A DNA stretch of 35,428 bases from Mesorhizobium sp. (GCF_017306545.1 NZ_JAFKID010000043.1:1-35428); one strand, 5' to 3'; positions 17,559-29,363 are shown, counted from the first letter of the stretch. Made by a program: numbers and translations. Notes: generated by a model not told the origin, from the sequence alone.

Positions 17559-18604
17559 CAGGCAAGTCCCGTAATCTTGAGGAAGGCGGCGGTGGCCACG
17601 ACCATGAACAGCGAGATCGGCAGGAAGACCTTCCAGCCCAGCCGCATCAGCTGGTCGTAGCGGTAGCGCGGCAGCACCGCCTTCGCCATCGAGAAGATGA
17701 AGAAGACGAAGCACAGTTTCAGCACGAACCAGATCACCCCCGGCACCCAGGTGAAGGGCGCCACGTCCACCGGCGGCAGCCAGCCGCCGAGGAACAGGAT
17801 GGTGGTCAGCGCGCACATCAGCACGACGGCGACATATTCGCCGAGGAAGAACAGAAGGAACGGCGTCGAGGAGTACTCGACCATATGGCCGGCGACGAGT
17901 TCCGATTCGGCTTCCACCAGGTCGAAAGGCGGGCGGTTCGTTTCCGCCATGCCCGAGATCATGAAGATGATGAACATCGGGAACAGGCCGAGCCAATGCC
18001 AGTCGAGCAGCGTGTTGACCGGCAGACCGAGATGCGTGCCCAGCCCATCCTTCTGCGACAAAACGATATCGGACAGGTTGAGCGAGCCGACACACAAAAG
18101 CACGGTGACGATGACGAAGCCGATGGAGACTTCATACGACACCATCTGCGCCGCCGAGCGCAGCGCGCCGAGGAACGGGTATTTCGAGTTCGACGCCCAG
18201 CCGCCCATGATGACGCCGTAGACCTCGAGCGAGGAGATAGCGAAGACGTAGAGGATGCCGACATTGATGTTGGCGATCGCCCAGTTCTCGTTGACGGGGA
18301 TGACCGCCCAGGCCGAAATCGCCAGCACCGCCGAAACCAGCGGTGCCAGAAGGAAGACGCCCTTGTTGGCGCCGGACGGAATGACCGGCTCCTTGAAGAC
18401 GAACTTGAACAGGTCGGCGAAAGCCTGGAACAGCCCCCACGGCCCGACCACGTTGGGGCCCCGCCGCAACTGCACCGCCGCCCAGATCTTGCGGTCGGCG
18501 TAGAGGATATAGGCGACGCCGATCAACAGGATGACGATCAGCACGACGGACTTGATCAGGATGATCAGCGCCGGCAGCACGTAAGTTGCGAAGAAATCTT
18601 CCAT
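17558..18604 (-). CDS. nuoH: NADH-quinone oxidoreductase subunit H
   Basis: NuoH forms the quinone chamber and links the peripheral and membrane arms of complex I. The 348-residue protein has about eight helices. It contains the signature [21 protein letters not shown] and the acidic loop [19 protein letters not shown] that lines the quinone site. The start ATG at 18604 gives the usual N-terminus ([13 protein letters not shown]). An extension of 21 codons upstream overlaps the intergenic gap and looks unlike the family. Confidence 0.97.
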   Translation of the reverse strand: MEDFFATYVLPALIILIKSVVLIVILLIGVAYILYADRKIWAAVQLRRGPNVVGPWGLFQAFADLFKFVFKEPVIPSGANKGVFLLAPLVSAVLAISAWAVIPVNENWAIANINVGILYVFAISSLEVYGVIMGGWASNSKYPFLGALRSAAQMVSYEVSIGFVIVTVLLCVGSLNLSDIVLSQKDGLGTHLGLPVNTLLDWHWLGLFPMFIIFMISGMAETNRPPFDLVEAESELVAGHMVEYSSTPFLLFFLGEYVAVVLMCALTTILFLGGWLPPVDVAPFTWVPGVIWFVLKLCFVFFIFSMAKAVLPRYRYDQLMRLGWKVFLPISLFMVVATAAFLKITGLA

Positions 18605-18621
18605 CTGTTCCGCCGCCTGCC

Positions 18622-20703
18622 CTATTCCGCCGCCTGTTTGAAGCCGCCCTTGGCGAGCGCCGAGCACTCCGCCATCACCGCGGAAGCCCGCGCGATCGGG
18701 TTGGTGAGGTAGAAATCGCGCACCGGCGACACGAAGGCGCCCTTGGTCAGCCGCCCGCCGAGTTTCGCGGCCTTCGCCACATCGTCGGCGCTGCCGGCCT
18801 CGATCTGGTCGATGCGCGCCAGATGCGGGACTTCGCCATAGAGCTTGGCGCGCAGCTGCGCCAGCGAATCGAACGGCAGCTTATGGCCGAGAACGTCCGA
18901 CAAGGCGCGGATGACGGCCCAGTCCTCGCGCGCCTCGCCCGGCGCGAAGCCGGCGCGGCTGGTCATCTGCACGCGCCCTTCCGTGTTGACGTAGGTGCCG
19001 GACTTTTCCGTGTAGGCCGAGGCCGGCAGGATAACGTCGGCGCGGTGCGCGCCGGCATCGCCATGCGTGCCGATATAGACGACGCAGCCGGCCGAGACCT
19101 TGCTCATGTCGAGTTCGTCGGCGCCGAGCAGGAACAGAACGTCGCTGTCGGCCGTCATGGCGGCGACGTCCTTGCCGCCCTCGCCCGGCACGAAGCCGAT
19201 GTCGAGGCCGCCGACGCGCGCCGCCGCGTGATGCAGCACGGAAAAACCGTTCCAGCCGTCCTTGACCGCGCCCACTGCCTGCGAAAGCTTCGCCGCAAGG
19301 CCCAGCACGGCAGCGCCATCCGAACGCCCGAGAGCGCCCTGCCCGACTATGATGAGCGGCTTTTCGGCCTTCTTCAGCGCCTGGAAGAACTTGCCGTTGC
19401 CGTCTGCGAGGTCCTTCAGCGTCTCCGGCCCGGCGCCCAGCGCCTCGTAGTCGTAGCGCAGGTCGCCCATCTCGCCGATGACGCCGATCGGCAGCGGGCC
19501 GGCGCGGAAACGCTTGCGGATGCGGGCGTTCAGCACCGAGGCCTCGAAGCGCGGATTGGCGCCGACGATGAGGATGGCGTCCGCCTGCTCGATGCCTTCG
19601 ATGGTCGAATTGAAGATGTAGCTGCCACGGCCCAGCGCCGGATTGAGCGCGGCGCCGTCCTGCCGGCAATCGATGTTGGCCGAGCCCAGCGAGGCCATGA
19701 GCAGCTTCAGCGCATACATTTCCTCGACGGCGGCGAGATCGCCGGCGATGGCGCCGATCTTGTCCGGGCTCGCCTTGCCGACCGCATCCTTGATCGCGGC
19801 GAAGGCTTCGCCCCAGCTTGCCGGGGCGAGCTTGCCGTTCCGGCGCACATAGGGCCGGTCGAGGCGCTGCGTGCGCAGTCCGTCCCAGATGAAGCGGGTC
19901 TTGTCGGAAATCCACTCCTCGTTCACGGCGTCGTTGTTGCGCGGCATGACGCGCATGACTTCACGGCCGCGCGTATCGACGCGGATGGCCGAGCCGACCG
20001 CGTCCATCACGTCGATGGATTCGGTCTTGTCCAGTTCCCACGGCCGCGCCGTGAAGGCGAACGGCTTCGACGTCAGCGCGCCGACCGGGCAGAGATCGAT
20101 GACGTTGCCCTGAAGCTCCGAGGTCATCGCCTGTTCGAGATAGGTGGTGATTTCGGCATCCTCGCCGCGGCCGATCAGGCCAAGCTCGGAAATGCCGGCG
20201 ACTTCCGTGGTAAAGCGGACGCAGCGCGTGCAGTGGATGCAGCGCGTCATGATCGTCTTGACCAGCGGACCGATATACTTGTCCTCGACCGCGCGCTTGT
20301 TCTCGTGGAAGCGCGAGGAATCGACGCCGAAGGCCATCGCCTGGTCCTGCAGGTCGCATTCGCCGCCCTGGTCGCAGATCGGGCAGTCGAGCGGATGGTT
20401 GATGAGCAGGAACTCCATCACCCCTTCGCGCGCCTTCTTCACCATCGGCGAATTGGTGAACATCTCCGGCGGTTCGCCGTTCGGGCCGGGGCGCAGGTCG
20501 CGCACGCCCATGGCGCACGATGCCTGCGGCTTCGGCGGGCCGCCCTTCACTTCGACAAGGCACATGCGGCAGTTGCCGGCGATCGACAGCCGTTCGTGGA
20601 AGCAGAAGCGCGGCACTTCCGCGCCGGCCGCTTCCGCCGCCTGCAACAGCGTGTAGTGATCGGGGACTTCGATCTCTTTCCCGTCGACCTTGAGCTTTGC
20701 CAT
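18622..20703 (-). CDS. nuoG: NADH-quinone oxidoreductase subunit G
   Basis: This is the large iron-sulfur subunit of the complex I peripheral arm. The 693-residue protein has a 2Fe-2S ferredoxin domain (C34, C45, C48, C63), the His-Cys3 cluster motif [14 protein letters not shown] (H103, C107, C110, C116), a further 4Fe-4S site (C155, C158, C161, C205 in LCPVGAL), and then a long degenerate molybdopterin-oxidoreductase domain. The cysteines for the extra N7 cluster of some bacteria were not seen. Length matches alphaproteobacterial and mitochondrial homologues. It is separated from nuoF by an extra gene. Confidence 0.97.
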   Translation of the reverse strand: MAKLKVDGKEIEVPDHYTLLQAAEAAGAEVPRFCFHERLSIAGNCRMCLVEVKGGPPKPQASCAMGVRDLRPGPNGEPPEMFTNSPMVKKAREGVMEFLLINHPLDCPICDQGGECDLQDQAMAFGVDSSRFHENKRAVEDKYIGPLVKTIMTRCIHCTRCVRFTTEVAGISELGLIGRGEDAEITTYLEQAMTSELQGNVIDLCPVGALTSKPFAFTARPWELDKTESIDVMDAVGSAIRVDTRGREVMRVMPRNNDAVNEEWISDKTRFIWDGLRTQRLDRPYVRRNGKLAPASWGEAFAAIKDAVGKASPDKIGAIAGDLAAVEEMYALKLLMASLGSANIDCRQDGAALNPALGRGSYIFNSTIEGIEQADAILIVGANPRFEASVLNARIRKRFRAGPLPIGVIGEMGDLRYDYEALGAGPETLKDLADGNGKFFQALKKAEKPLIIVGQGALGRSDGAAVLGLAAKLSQAVGAVKDGWNGFSVLHHAAARVGGLDIGFVPGEGGKDVAAMTADSDVLFLLGADELDMSKVSAGCVVYIGTHGDAGAHRADVILPASAYTEKSGTYVNTEGRVQMTSRAGFAPGEAREDWAVIRALSDVLGHKLPFDSLAQLRAKLYGEVPHLARIDQIEAGSADDVAKAAKLGGRLTKGAFVSPVRDFYLTNPIARASAVMAECSALAKGGFKQAAE

Positions 20704-20768
20704 TCGCCTAAACCCCTGCGGTAAACCGCAATTCTTTTTCGGACGCGATCAAACCGCCCGTATTTCGT

Positions 20769-21425
20769 TCATTGCTTCGCGGAACGATCCGCAAGTTCCG
20801 CCGCTTGTCCGGTCCAGCCGTCACGCCCGATGCGACCGTTGAAGCCCAGATGCTCGTCCACCCAGGCGATCTCGTCGGCCGACCAGCCCGCGACCTGCGC
20901 ATAAGTCCAGATGCCCAACCCGTTCAGCACCTGCTCCAATTTCGGACCGATGCCGGAAATCGCCTTGAGGTCGTCCGGGACCGATGGCCGTTCGAGCGCC
21001 TGCGGCTTGCGGGAACCGGCCGCCCGGCTCTCCGCCTTAGCGACGGCCGGCGCCGGTGCCACGATGCTCGCTGCGGCTTTCGCCCGTCCGGCTTCCGGCT
21101 TCTTCAGCGCTGGCGCAATGCTGCTCCTGGCCGCCGGTTCCGCGACCTCGCGCGCGAGCGACTGCGCCTCTTCCATCATGCTTCTGGCACGGGCGCGCAC
21201 CTTCGCCGGAACGCGGCCGCCCTCGCCCGCCTCGGAAACCGAGCGCAACAGGCGCTCCGATGCTTCCGCGGCCCCCGCAAGGGTCCCCATCCACAGACCG
21301 AGCGCCTGGCTGGCGACGCCGAAACCGATCGCCGACAGCGTCGCGGCGCCGGCCAGCGGATGCACCATCAGGTTGACGGCGCTGGCCATCTCCTGCGGCA
21401 AGGACTTGTCGGCGCGCTCGGCCAT
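20769..21425 (-). CDS. Helix-hairpin-helix protein between nuoF and nuoG (COG3743-like)
   Basis: The protein has 218 residues in three parts. Residues 1-65 are helical and hydrophobic, phasin-like in appearance (VHPLAGAATLSAIGFGVASQ). Residues 70-148 are an Ala/Lys/Pro-rich linker. Residues 150-212 form a helix-hairpin-helix domain with the ISGIGPKLEQVLNGLGI signature, then AQVAGW and AWVDEHLGFNGRI. This last domain closely matches the C-terminal extension of NuoE two genes upstream ([37 protein letters not shown]). Such domains are often labelled predicted 5' DNA nuclease, but no catalytic residues are evident. The gene starts five bases after nuoF and is co-transcribed with complex I. A structural or assembly role is an inference. 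Confidence 0.8.
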   Translation of the reverse strand: MAERADKSLPQEMASAVNLMVHPLAGAATLSAIGFGVASQALGLWMGTLAGAAEASERLLRSVSEAGEGGRVPAKVRARARSMMEEAQSLAREVAEPAARSSIAPALKKPEAGRAKAAASIVAPAPAVAKAESRAAGSRKPQALERPSVPDDLKAISGIGPKLEQVLNGLGIWTYAQVAGWSADEIAWVDEHLGFNGRIGRDGWTGQAAELADRSAKQ

Positions 21426-21430
21426 CCTGC

Positions 21431-22735
<1,305 letters not shown>

Positions 22736-22748
22736 CTCTTCTCGCTCC

Positions 22749-23807
22749 TCAGACCGGCTTCTTGCCGAAGACGCGGATGTATTCGGCCACGCCGCCCTTG
22801 GCGAGCGCCTTGGCCTGCTTGACCCAGTCCTCGCGCTCGATGCGGCCGTGGAAATTCAGGTAGGCGTCGACCCACGCGCGCTCGGCCTTCTTCCACGCAG
22901 CCACCTGCGCGAAGGTGAAGATGCCGAGATCGTGCAGGATCTTCTCGTTCTTCGGCCCGACGCCGGAGATGAGTTGAAGATCGTCCACCGCCGCCGGCTT
23001 TGCGATGCCCGCCGGCCGGTTCTTGTCCTCCAGCGACGGCTTGGCGGCGGCAGCCGCCTTTTTCGCGGTAGGCTTGGCCTCGTCCTTGGCCGGCACGGCA
23101 GCAAGCGACGCAGGCGCGGACGCAGCGGCCGACGGAGCCTTTGCAGCCTTGGCGGTGGCTTTCGCGTCCTTGTCGCGCGTCGCCTTCAGCACCGCTTTCT
23201 CGTCTTTCAGCGCGGTGAACCCGCCTTCCGGCGCCGAATAGAAACGGTCGATCTGCGGGCCGGGCTTGACGGAGGCGCCCTTGCCCCCCTCGAAAGCGTC
23301 GATGATCTCGGCCAGACGCTCGGGCGTCAGGTCCTCGTAGGTGTCCTTGAACACCATCACCATCGGCGCGTTCACGCAGGCGCCGAGGCATTCGACCTCT
23401 TCCCACGACAGCGTGCCGGCGGCATTGGTGTGGAACTGCTCGTGATGGATCTTGGAGCGGCACACGTCCATCAGTTCGCCGGCGCCGCGCAGCATGCAGG
23501 GTGTCGTGCCGCAGACCTGGATATGCGCGCGCGTGCCGACCGGCTTCAACTGGTACTGCGTGTAGAAGGTCGCGACTTCGAGCCCACGGATATAGGGCAT
23601 GTCGAGCATGTCGCAGACGGACTCGATCGCCGCCTTCGTGACCCAGCCTTCCTGCTCCTGCGCCAGCATCAGGAGCGGGATGATCGCCGACTGCTGCCGG
23701 CCCTTCGGATATTTGGCGATCCACTTCTTCGCCGCCGCGGTGTTCGCCTTGTTGAAGGCGAAACTGGCGGGCTGGACGCTGGCTTCTGCGAGACGACGTA
23801 CGGACAT
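22749..23807 (-). CDS. nuoE: NADH-quinone oxidoreductase subunit E with C-terminal HhH extension
   Basis: NuoE holds cluster N1a. Residues 1-200 are the conserved thioredoxin-like 2Fe-2S subunit with ligands C99, C104, C140 and C144. The protein then continues to 352 residues, about twice the E. coli length. Residues 202-272 are an Ala/Lys-rich, low-complexity linker, and 274-340 a helix-hairpin-helix domain ([18 protein letters not shown]) that is clearly related to the separate protein encoded between nuoF and nuoG. Extended NuoE is, to my knowledge, common in Rhizobiales; the role of the extra domain is unknown to me. The gene abuts nuoD with no spacing. Confidence 0.95.
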   Translation of the reverse strand: MSVRRLAEASVQPASFAFNKANTAAAKKWIAKYPKGRQQSAIIPLLMLAQEQEGWVTKAAIESVCDMLDMPYIRGLEVATFYTQYQLKPVGTRAHIQVCGTTPCMLRGAGELMDVCRSKIHHEQFHTNAAGTLSWEEVECLGACVNAPMVMVFKDTYEDLTPERLAEIIDAFEGGKGASVKPGPQIDRFYSAPEGGFTALKDEKAVLKATRDKDAKATAKAAKAPSAAASAPASLAAVPAKDEAKPTAKKAAAAAKPSLEDKNRPAGIAKPAAVDDLQLISGVGPKNEKILHDLGIFTFAQVAAWKKAERAWVDAYLNFHGRIEREDWVKQAKALAKGGVAEYIRVFGKKPV

Positions 23808-24998
23808 TTAGCGGTCAACCTCACCGAAAACGATGTCGAGGGAGCCGAGCACGGCGGTGACGTCGGCCAGCATGTGGCCGCGGCACAGGAAATCCATCGC
23901 CTGCAAATGGGCGAAGCCGGGCGCGCGCAGCTTGACGCGATACGGCTTGTTGGTGCCGTCGGCCACCAGATAGACGCCGAACTCGCCCTTCGGCGCCTCG
24001 ACGGCGGCATAGACCTCGCCAGCAGGCACGCGATAGCCCTCGGTATAGAGCTTGAAATGGTGGATCAGCGCTTCCATCGAACGCTTCATCTCGCCGCGCT
24101 TGGGCGGCACCACCTTGCCGTCGAGGTTCGAAACCGGCCCGCCGCTCTCCTTGCCGAGCAGCAGGTCGAGGCACTGGCGCATGATCTTGGCCGACTGGCG
24201 CATCTCTTCCATGCGGATCAGATAACGGTCGTAGCAATCGCCGTTCTTGCCGATCGGGATATCGAAATCCATCTCGGCATAGCACTCGTATGGCTGCGAC
24301 TTGCGCAGGTCCCAGGCCGCGCCCGACCCGCGCACCATGACGCCCGAAAAGCCCCAGGCCCAGGCATCCGCCAGCGACACCACGCCGATATCGGCGTTGC
24401 GCTGCTTGAAGATGCGGTTTTCCGTCAGCAGTTCGTCGAGATCGTCGAGATTCTTCAGGAACGGATCGATCCAGCGGCCGATGTCTTCCAGAAGCTGGTT
24501 GGGCAGGTCCTGGTGCACGCCGCCCGGCCGGAAATAGGCCGCATGCATGCGCGAGCCGGAGGCGCGCTCGTAGAACACCATCAGTTTCTCGCGATCGACG
24601 AAGCCCCACAGCGGCGGCGTCAGAGCGCCGACGTCCATGGCCTGCGTCGTCACGTTGAGGATGTGGCTCATGATGCGGCCGATCTCGGAATAGAGCACCC
24701 GGATCAGTTGCCCGCGCTTCGGCACCTCGATGCCCAGCAGCCGCTCGACGGCCAGCGCATAGGCATGCTCCTGGTTCATCGGCGCGCAGTAATCGAGACG
24801 GTCGAGATAGGGCACGGCCTGAAGGTAGGTCTTGGCTTCCATCAGCTTCTCGGTGCCGCGATGCAACAGCCCGATATGCGGATCGACCCGGTCCACCACT
24901 TCGCCGTCCAGCTCCAGCACAAGGCGCAGAACGCCGTGCGCGGCCGGATGCTGCGGCCCGAAATTGATGTTGAAATTGCGGACGGACGTCTCGGCCAT
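23808..24998 (-). CDS. nuoD: NADH-quinone oxidoreductase subunit D
   Basis: This 49-kDa-type subunit of complex I helps form the quinone-binding site. The 396-residue protein has the conserved GPQHPAAHG at 14-22, HRGTEKLME, and the C-terminal [37 protein letters not shown]. NuoD is encoded separately from NuoC, as in most alphaproteobacteria. It starts eight bases after nuoC ends, and its stop is immediately followed by the nuoE ATG. Confidence 0.98.
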   Translation of the reverse strand: MAETSVRNFNINFGPQHPAAHGVLRLVLELDGEVVDRVDPHIGLLHRGTEKLMEAKTYLQAVPYLDRLDYCAPMNQEHAYALAVERLLGIEVPKRGQLIRVLYSEIGRIMSHILNVTTQAMDVGALTPPLWGFVDREKLMVFYERASGSRMHAAYFRPGGVHQDLPNQLLEDIGRWIDPFLKNLDDLDELLTENRIFKQRNADIGVVSLADAWAWGFSGVMVRGSGAAWDLRKSQPYECYAEMDFDIPIGKNGDCYDRYLIRMEEMRQSAKIMRQCLDLLLGKESGGPVSNLDGKVVPPKRGEMKRSMEALIHHFKLYTEGYRVPAGEVYAAVEAPKGEFGVYLVADGTNKPYRVKLRAPGFAHLQAMDFLCRGHMLADVTAVLGSLDIVFGEVDR

Positions 24999-25006
24999 GA
25001 TATGCC

Positions 25007-25612
25007 TCAGTTCGTCTTCGCCTTCTCATCCCCCGGCAGCACGTAGTCCGTACCTTCCCACGGGGACAAAAAGTCGAAGTTGCGGAATTCCTGCTTCAGT
25101 TCCACCGGCTCGTAGATGACCCGCTTGGCCTCGTCGTCGTAGCGCACTTCGACGAACCCGGTGAGCGGGAAGTCCTTGCGCAACGGATGGCCGTCGAAAC
25201 CGTAATCGGTGAGCAGGCGTCGCAGATCCGGATGACCGGAAAACAGCACGCCGTAAAGATCGTAAGTTTCGCGCTCGTACCAGTCGGCGCCCGGCCATAC
25301 GCCGGTGACCGACGGCACCACCGTCTCCTCGTCGGCATGCACCTTGAGCCGCACGCGCAAATTCTGCGTCGGCGACAGCAGGTGATAGACGACGTCGAAA
25401 CGCTGCTCGCGATAGGGATAGTCGGCGCCCGAAACGTCGATGATCGACACGAAGCGGCACTTCGCATCGTCGCGCAGGAACGTCGCAGCCTTGACGATAT
25501 CGCCCGGCGCCACCCTGACGGTCAGTTCGCCGAAAGCCATGCCGGCCTCGATGACGACGTCGCCGAGCTTGCCCTTGATGTGATCGGACAGTGCGCTGAG
25601 AGCTTCGCTCAT
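25007..25612 (-). CDS. nuoC: NADH-quinone oxidoreductase subunit C
   Basis: This 30-kDa-type subunit of complex I has 201 residues. The family signature [20 protein letters not shown] is present, followed by [20 protein letters not shown] and a C-terminal tail. The start ATG at 25612 lies five bases after the nuoB stop. Frames continuing further upstream are shadows of nuoB and were not used. Confidence 0.97.
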   Translation of the reverse strand: MSEALSALSDHIKGKLGDVVIEAGMAFGELTVRVAPGDIVKAATFLRDDAKCRFVSIIDVSGADYPYREQRFDVVYHLLSPTQNLRVRLKVHADEETVVPSVTGVWPGADWYERETYDLYGVLFSGHPDLRRLLTDYGFDGHPLRKDFPLTGFVEVRYDDEAKRVIYEPVELKQEFRNFDFLSPWEGTDYVLPGDEKAKTN

Positions 25613-25617
25613 ATCAC

Positions 25618-26193
25618 TCACCGTTCGATCGTGCCGGTGCGGCGGATCTTCTTCTGCAAGAGAAGAAGGCCGTAGAGCAGCGCCTCGGCGCTCGGCGGAC
25701 AGCCGGGCACGTAGATATCGACAGGCACGATGCGGTCGCAGCCGCGCACCACCGAATAGGAATAATGATAGTAGCCGCCGCCGTTGGCGCACGAACCCAT
25801 CGAGATGACGTAGCGCGGCTCCGGCATCTGGTCGTAGACCTTGCGCAGCGCCGGCGCCATCTTGTTGGTCAGCGTACCGGCGACGATCATCACGTCGGAC
25901 TGGCGCGGCGAGGCGCGCGGCGCAATGCCGAAGCGCTCCGAGTCGTAGCGCGGCATGGCTGAGTGGATCATCTCGACAGCGCAACAGGCGAGGCCGAACG
26001 TCATGTACATCAGCGACCCGGTGCGCGCCCAGGTGATCAGCGCATCGACCGAAGTGACGAGAAAACCCTTGTCGGCGAGTTCGTCGTTGATCTCGACGAA
26101 GAACGGATCGGTCGAGCCGACGGGCTTGCCGGTTGCCGGATCGAGGATGCCTTTCGGCTTCGGGGCGACGAGCGTTCCGGGGTTCAATCCCAT
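25618..26193 (-). CDS. nuoB: NADH-quinone oxidoreductase subunit B
   Basis: NuoB carries cluster N2, which passes electrons to quinone. The 191-residue protein has the tandem cysteines [10 protein letters not shown] (C70, C71), [27 protein letters not shown] with C135, and [15 protein letters not shown] with C165. The ATG at 26193 was chosen because it gives the usual length and overlaps the nuoA end by ten bases. An upstream start would add 37 residues that are merely nuoA read in another frame. Confidence 0.97.
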   Translation of the reverse strand: MGLNPGTLVAPKPKGILDPATGKPVGSTDPFFVEINDELADKGFLVTSVDALITWARTGSLMYMTFGLACCAVEMIHSAMPRYDSERFGIAPRASPRQSDVMIVAGTLTNKMAPALRKVYDQMPEPRYVISMGSCANGGGYYHYSYSVVRGCDRIVPVDIYVPGCPPSAEALLYGLLLLQKKIRRTGTIER

Positions 26194-26549
26194 TCCAGCG
26201 CTCCCTTCTTCCATTCGTAGACGAAACCGATGGTCAGGACGCCCAGGAAAACCATCATCGACCAGAAACCGAGCATGCCGATTTCGCCGAACGAGACGGC
26301 CCACGGAAACAGGAACGCCACTTCAAGGTCGAAGATGATGAACAGGATCGACACCAGGTAGAAGCGGATGTCGAACTTCATGCGGGCGTCGTCGAACGAG
26401 TTGAAACCGCACTCGTAAGCCGACAGCTTTTCCGGGTCGGGGTTGCGGTAGGCGACCAGGAACGGCGCCACGATCAGCGCCAGCCCGACGACCAGCGCCA
26501 CCGCGATGAAAATCACGACGGGCAGATAAGAGCCGATGAGTGCGTTCAT
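26184..26549 (-). CDS. nuoA: NADH-quinone oxidoreductase subunit A
   Basis: This is the first gene of the complex I operon. The 121-residue membrane subunit has three helices, with the conserved loop [20 protein letters not shown] between helices 1 and 2 and the segment [22 protein letters not shown] promoter and a leader of about 110 nt precede it. Confidence 0.97.
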   Translation of the reverse strand: MNALIGSYLPVVIFIAVALVVGLALIVAPFLVAYRNPDPEKLSAYECGFNSFDDARMKFDIRFYLVSILFIIFDLEVAFLFPWAVSFGEIGMLGFWSMMVFLGVLTIGFVYEWKKGALEWD

Positions 26550-26622
26550 GCTCCGACTTTCCCTGAGCAGTCACCTGCTGCAAAACCTACAGCACCGAAC
26601 CCGTAATGCGGAAGCGCCGTGT

Positions 26623-26634
26623 TTTAGCGCTAAA
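26623..26634. promoter_or_regulatory. 12-bp perfect palindrome in the nuo leader
   Basis: TTTAGCGCTAAA is its own reverse complement. It lies about 30-40 bases downstream of the predicted nuo start point and 74 bases before nuoA. It could be an operator for a dimeric regulator. No regulator is identified. Confidence 0.35.
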
Positions 26635-26669
26635 CCGTTTGAAAAAAGCCCATGCTGCAACGCGGCGAG

Positions 26670-26698
26670 GGTTAGCGCAGCGATCCCCCCGAAGCAAG
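26670..26698 (-). promoter_or_regulatory. Putative promoter of the nuo operon
   Basis: On the minus strand CTTGCT (26698-26693), a 17-bp spacer and CTAACC (26675-26670) fit the rhizobial CTTGAC-N17-CTATAT pattern. An overlapping TTGACT (26702-26697) has a poorer spacing. The start would be near 26662, giving a leader of about 113 nt. Confidence 0.45.
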
Positions 26699-26883
26699 TC
26701 AAACATTCGCCAAAATCGCCCCTTGGCCGGCAGATCACGCAAAACTGTGCCGATCCGCTCTCGTTTGATTTCCTTCGTATTTTACTCCAGTTTTTATCCT
26801 GACAGGAAAGCCGGCGGCCGCCTGCTACGATGGCCGGAATCAGTTGGCGGCAAGGTGCCTGGCCAAGCCGGAAATCGGTATTG

Positions 26884-28137
26884 ATGACGGAAAAGATTTC
26901 GCTCGCCGCGGCCCGCCGCATCGCCCTTGCGGCGCAAGGGTTTGCGGACGCCAGGCCGGGCTCCATTCCCGACCGGCGCCACCTCAGGCGCGTGCTGGCG
27001 CGCACCGGCCTGTTCCAGATCGATTCCGTCGCGGCCGTGGTGCGCGCGCATTATATGCCGCTTTATTCGCGGCTTGGCCCGTACCCCGTTTCGCTGCTGG
27101 ACGACGCATCGGCCGGCCGCAAGCGGCTGCTCTTCGAATACTGGGCGCACGAGGCGTCGCTTTTGCCGGTGGAAACCTGGCCGCTGCTGCAATGGCGCAT
27201 GGAGCGCGCACGCGCCAACGACACCGGCGAAATCTACAAGGGGCTGGCGCAATGGGCCGAAAGCAATCGCGCCTTCATCGACGACATTCACGAAGAGGTG
27301 AAGGCCAACGGCCCCATCCCGGCCTCCAGCATCGAGGGTCACAAGGGCAAGGGCGGCTGGTGGGGCTGGAGCGACGCCAAGGCGGCCTTTGAGTGGCTGT
27401 TCTGGGCCGGCCTCATCACCACCCATTCGCGGCGCGGCTTCGAACGCTATTACGACGTGCCGGAACGGGTGCTGCCGAAGGCCATCCTCGACCTGCCGGC
27501 GCCCTCGGCGCGGGACGCCCATCGCGAGTTGCTCGCCATTTCCGCCCGCGCCCACGGCGTCGGCACCTATGCCTGCCTGCGCGATTATTTTCGCCTCGCC
27601 CCCGAGGAGACGAAGACGGCTTTGGACGAACTGGTCGAGGCCGGCACGCTCAAGCCGGTGCGCGTCGAGGGCTGGAACCGGCCGGCCTTCCTTCACAAAG
27701 ACGCCAGGATGCCGCGCCGCATCGAAGCGCGTACCCTGCTCGCTCCCTTCGATCCCGTCGTCTTCGAGCGCGCCCGCGCCGAGGCGCTGTTCGGCTTCCG
27801 CTACCGCATAGAGATCTACACGCCGGCCGAAAAGCGGCAGTACGGCTATTACGTGCTGCCGTTCCTGCTCGGCGACCGCATCGTCGCCCGCATAGACCTG
27901 CGCGCCGACCGCCCGGCCGGCGTGCTGCGCGTCCACGCCGCCTATGCCGAAGAGGCAGCGCCCGCAGACACCGCCGCCCATCTTTTCGAGGAAGTGCAGC
28001 GCATGCAGGGCTGGCTCGGCCTCGAACGGCTGGAGATCACGCCGGCCGGCGACCTCGGTCCGGCGCTGCTAGATGCGGCCGGGCAAAAAACCCCTTCAGA
28101 AAGCCGAACTGTTGCCACCGGGCGCCGGAGCCTGTAG
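26884..28137 (+). CDS. Winged-helix DNA glycosylase-like protein (YcaQ/AlkX family)
   Basis: The 417-residue protein belongs to the HTH_42 superfamily, which includes the interstrand-crosslink glycosylases AlkZ and YcaQ/AlkX. The catalytic region GLFQIDSVAAVVRAHYMPLYSRLG shows a Q-x-D pair (Q45, D47), the form seen in the YcaQ/AlkX branch rather than the QxQ of AlkZ. Tandem winged-helix parts follow, with GKGGWWGWSDAKAAFEWLFWAG typical of the family, and a C-terminal beta region (LLAPFDPVVFERARAEALFGFRYRIEIYTP). The ATG at 26884 was preferred. A second ATG at 26830 would add 18 residues of poor character. The cluster-mates give no hint of its substrate. Confidence 0.88.
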   Translation: MTEKISLAAARRIALAAQGFADARPGSIPDRRHLRRVLARTGLFQIDSVAAVVRAHYMPLYSRLGPYPVSLLDDASAGRKRLLFEYWAHEASLLPVETWPLLQWRMERARANDTGEIYKGLAQWAESNRAFIDDIHEEVKANGPIPASSIEGHKGKGGWWGWSDAKAAFEWLFWAGLITTHSRRGFERYYDVPERVLPKAILDLPAPSARDAHRELLAISARAHGVGTYACLRDYFRLAPEETKTALDELVEAGTLKPVRVEGWNRPAFLHKDARMPRRIEARTLLAPFDPVVFERARAEALFGFRYRIEIYTPAEKRQYGYYVLPFLLGDRIVARIDLRADRPAGVLRVHAAYAEEAAPADTAAHLFEEVQRMQGWLGLERLEITPAGDLGPALLDAAGQKTPSESRTVATGRRSL

Positions 28138-28210
28138 GCGCTCCGTCTGCCGGCAGGTCCGTTCGACGGCCGGCATTGTACCGCCACCATTCCGATCCAC
28201 ATAGATCGCG

Positions 28211-29107
28211 ATGCAGGACGATAAACCGGAACCGCACTGGCTTTCGAAACTGGCCTTTCCCCTCTCGGCCGGGCTGCATTTGGCTATCATCGCGCTGCTG
28301 ATTTTCGGCCTGCCGCACCCGCTTCCAACGCCGGAAAAAGACCAGGCCATCGACGTCGCCATCGTCCCGCCACCGGAGCCGCCGCCGAAACCCAAGAAGG
28401 AACCGCCCGCCCCGCCGCAAGCCGAGAAGCCGCCGCAGAAGAAAGCCGAGCCGCCGCCGCCCGCGAAAGAGGCGCCGGCCCCGCCAAGCCCGGCCCCCAG
28501 CTTCAATCCCGTCGTCCAATATGGAGAGAAGGACAGCGGGCCAAAAAAATCCCTTGAAGGAAACAGCGCGACGCAAGAACCGGAGACGCCGGCGGAACAG
28601 CCGAAGCAAACCGACAAGGTCGAGGCAGAGGCGCCGAAGGACACGCCGGCGGCAGCCGATGCCGCGGCCGCCGTTTCGTTGCCGGATGCAGCCGCGGTAC
28701 CGGCCGCCAGGCCGGCGGAAGCCGCAAAGCCGCAAACCGTGGCAAAACTCAAGCAGGCGAAAAAACTGTTCTCGCCGGCGGCGACCGGTGCTGCGGCGGC
28801 GACCACGGCGATGGGCGGCCTGCCGCGCAGCGCGCGCGGCGCCACGCTCTGCGTCAGCGAACTGCGCGAGCAGCTGCTGCGCAACACCCCGCCTTATTTC
28901 GCCGACCTCCTGCCGTCCTCACCGCTGAAGGAAGGCACGGTGATCGACGTGCCCGGCGTGGCGTTCCGTGCCGACGGCCAATGGCGGGATTTGAGCTACC
29001 GTTGCGAAGTCGATGCGGATGCGACCAAGGTCGTCTCCTTCGCCTTCCGGATCGGAGAACCGATCCCGCCCAGCGAATGGCAGCAGCGCGGCCTGCCCTC
29101 GCGTTGA
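28211..29107 (+). CDS. TonB-like DUF930 protein
   Basis: The protein has 298 residues: a short cytosolic tail, one membrane helix about residues 15-35 (AFPLSAGLHLAIIALLIFGL), then a long Pro/Lys/Glu-rich periplasmic spacer (40-110), an Ala/Glu-rich stretch (110-200), and a compact C-terminal domain from about 208 (ATLCVSELREQLLRNTPPYF to PPSEWQQRGLPS) that I recognise as DUF930. The two cysteines of that domain (LCVSEL and YRCEVD) may form a disulfide. Anchor plus proline spacer resembles TonB, but the TonB C-terminal fold is absent. The stop is 27 bp before the promoter of the B12 riboswitch. Any link to corrinoid uptake is inference from position only. Confidence 0.8.
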   Translation: MQDDKPEPHWLSKLAFPLSAGLHLAIIALLIFGLPHPLPTPEKDQAIDVAIVPPPEPPPKPKKEPPAPPQAEKPPQKKAEPPPPAKEAPAPPSPAPSFNPVVQYGEKDSGPKKSLEGNSATQEPETPAEQPKQTDKVEAEAPKDTPAAADAAAAVSLPDAAAVPAARPAEAAKPQTVAKLKQAKKLFSPAATGAAAATTAMGGLPRSARGATLCVSELREQLLRNTPPYFADLLPSSPLKEGTVIDVPGVAFRADGQWRDLSYRCEVDADATKVVSFAFRIGEPIPPSEWQQRGLPSR

Positions 29108-29134
29108 GCGCCGTCCGCTCGCACAAGGCCGTCA

Positions 29135-29163
29135 TTGACAGGCTGCGCGTGCACGGCCTAAAT
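29135..29163 (+). promoter_or_regulatory. Sigma-70 promoter of the cobalamin operon
   Basis: TTGACA at 29135-29140, exactly 17 bp, then CTAAAT at 29158-29163. The -35 is a perfect consensus and this is the best promoter in the window. It places the transcript start near 29170, just before the riboswitch. Confidence 0.75.
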
Positions 29164-29169
29164 CGCGCC

Positions 29170-29345
29170 CGGATGGTCTTCTTCCCCAACAGGAAGAAGC
29201 TAAGAGGGAATGCGGTGCGGGATCGACAGGTTCCAAAGCCGCGGCTGTCCCCGCAACTGTAAGCGACGAGCCCGCGCCGAAAGCCACTGGAGAATTCCGG
29301 GAAGGCGGCAAGGGCGACGACCCGCAAGCCAGGAGACCTGCCGTC
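29170..29345 (+). promoter_or_regulatory. Cobalamin riboswitch
   Basis: The conserved core is easily read: GGAATGCGGTGCGGG, then GCGGCTGTCCCCGCAACTGT, GCCACTGG, GGGAAGGCGG and the B12 box GCCAGGAGACCTGCC at 29328-29342. These occur in the order and spacing of the class I cobalamin aptamer. It controls the DUF1636-cobW-cobN-cobG operon, presumably turning it off when adenosylcobalamin is abundant. Both edges are approximate. Confidence 0.95.
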
Positions 29346-29363
29346 CAAACGAAGAATCCGACC

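Larger units (their letters stand above)
26550..26883. other. Divergent intergenic region nuoA / ycaQ-like gene (334 bp)
   Basis: No gene is supported here. On the minus strand it holds the likely nuo promoter and a palindrome in the leader. Near the plus-strand gene it is A/T-rich (26760-26810), where that gene's promoter probably lies, although no confident -35/-10 pair was found. Confidence 0.6.
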
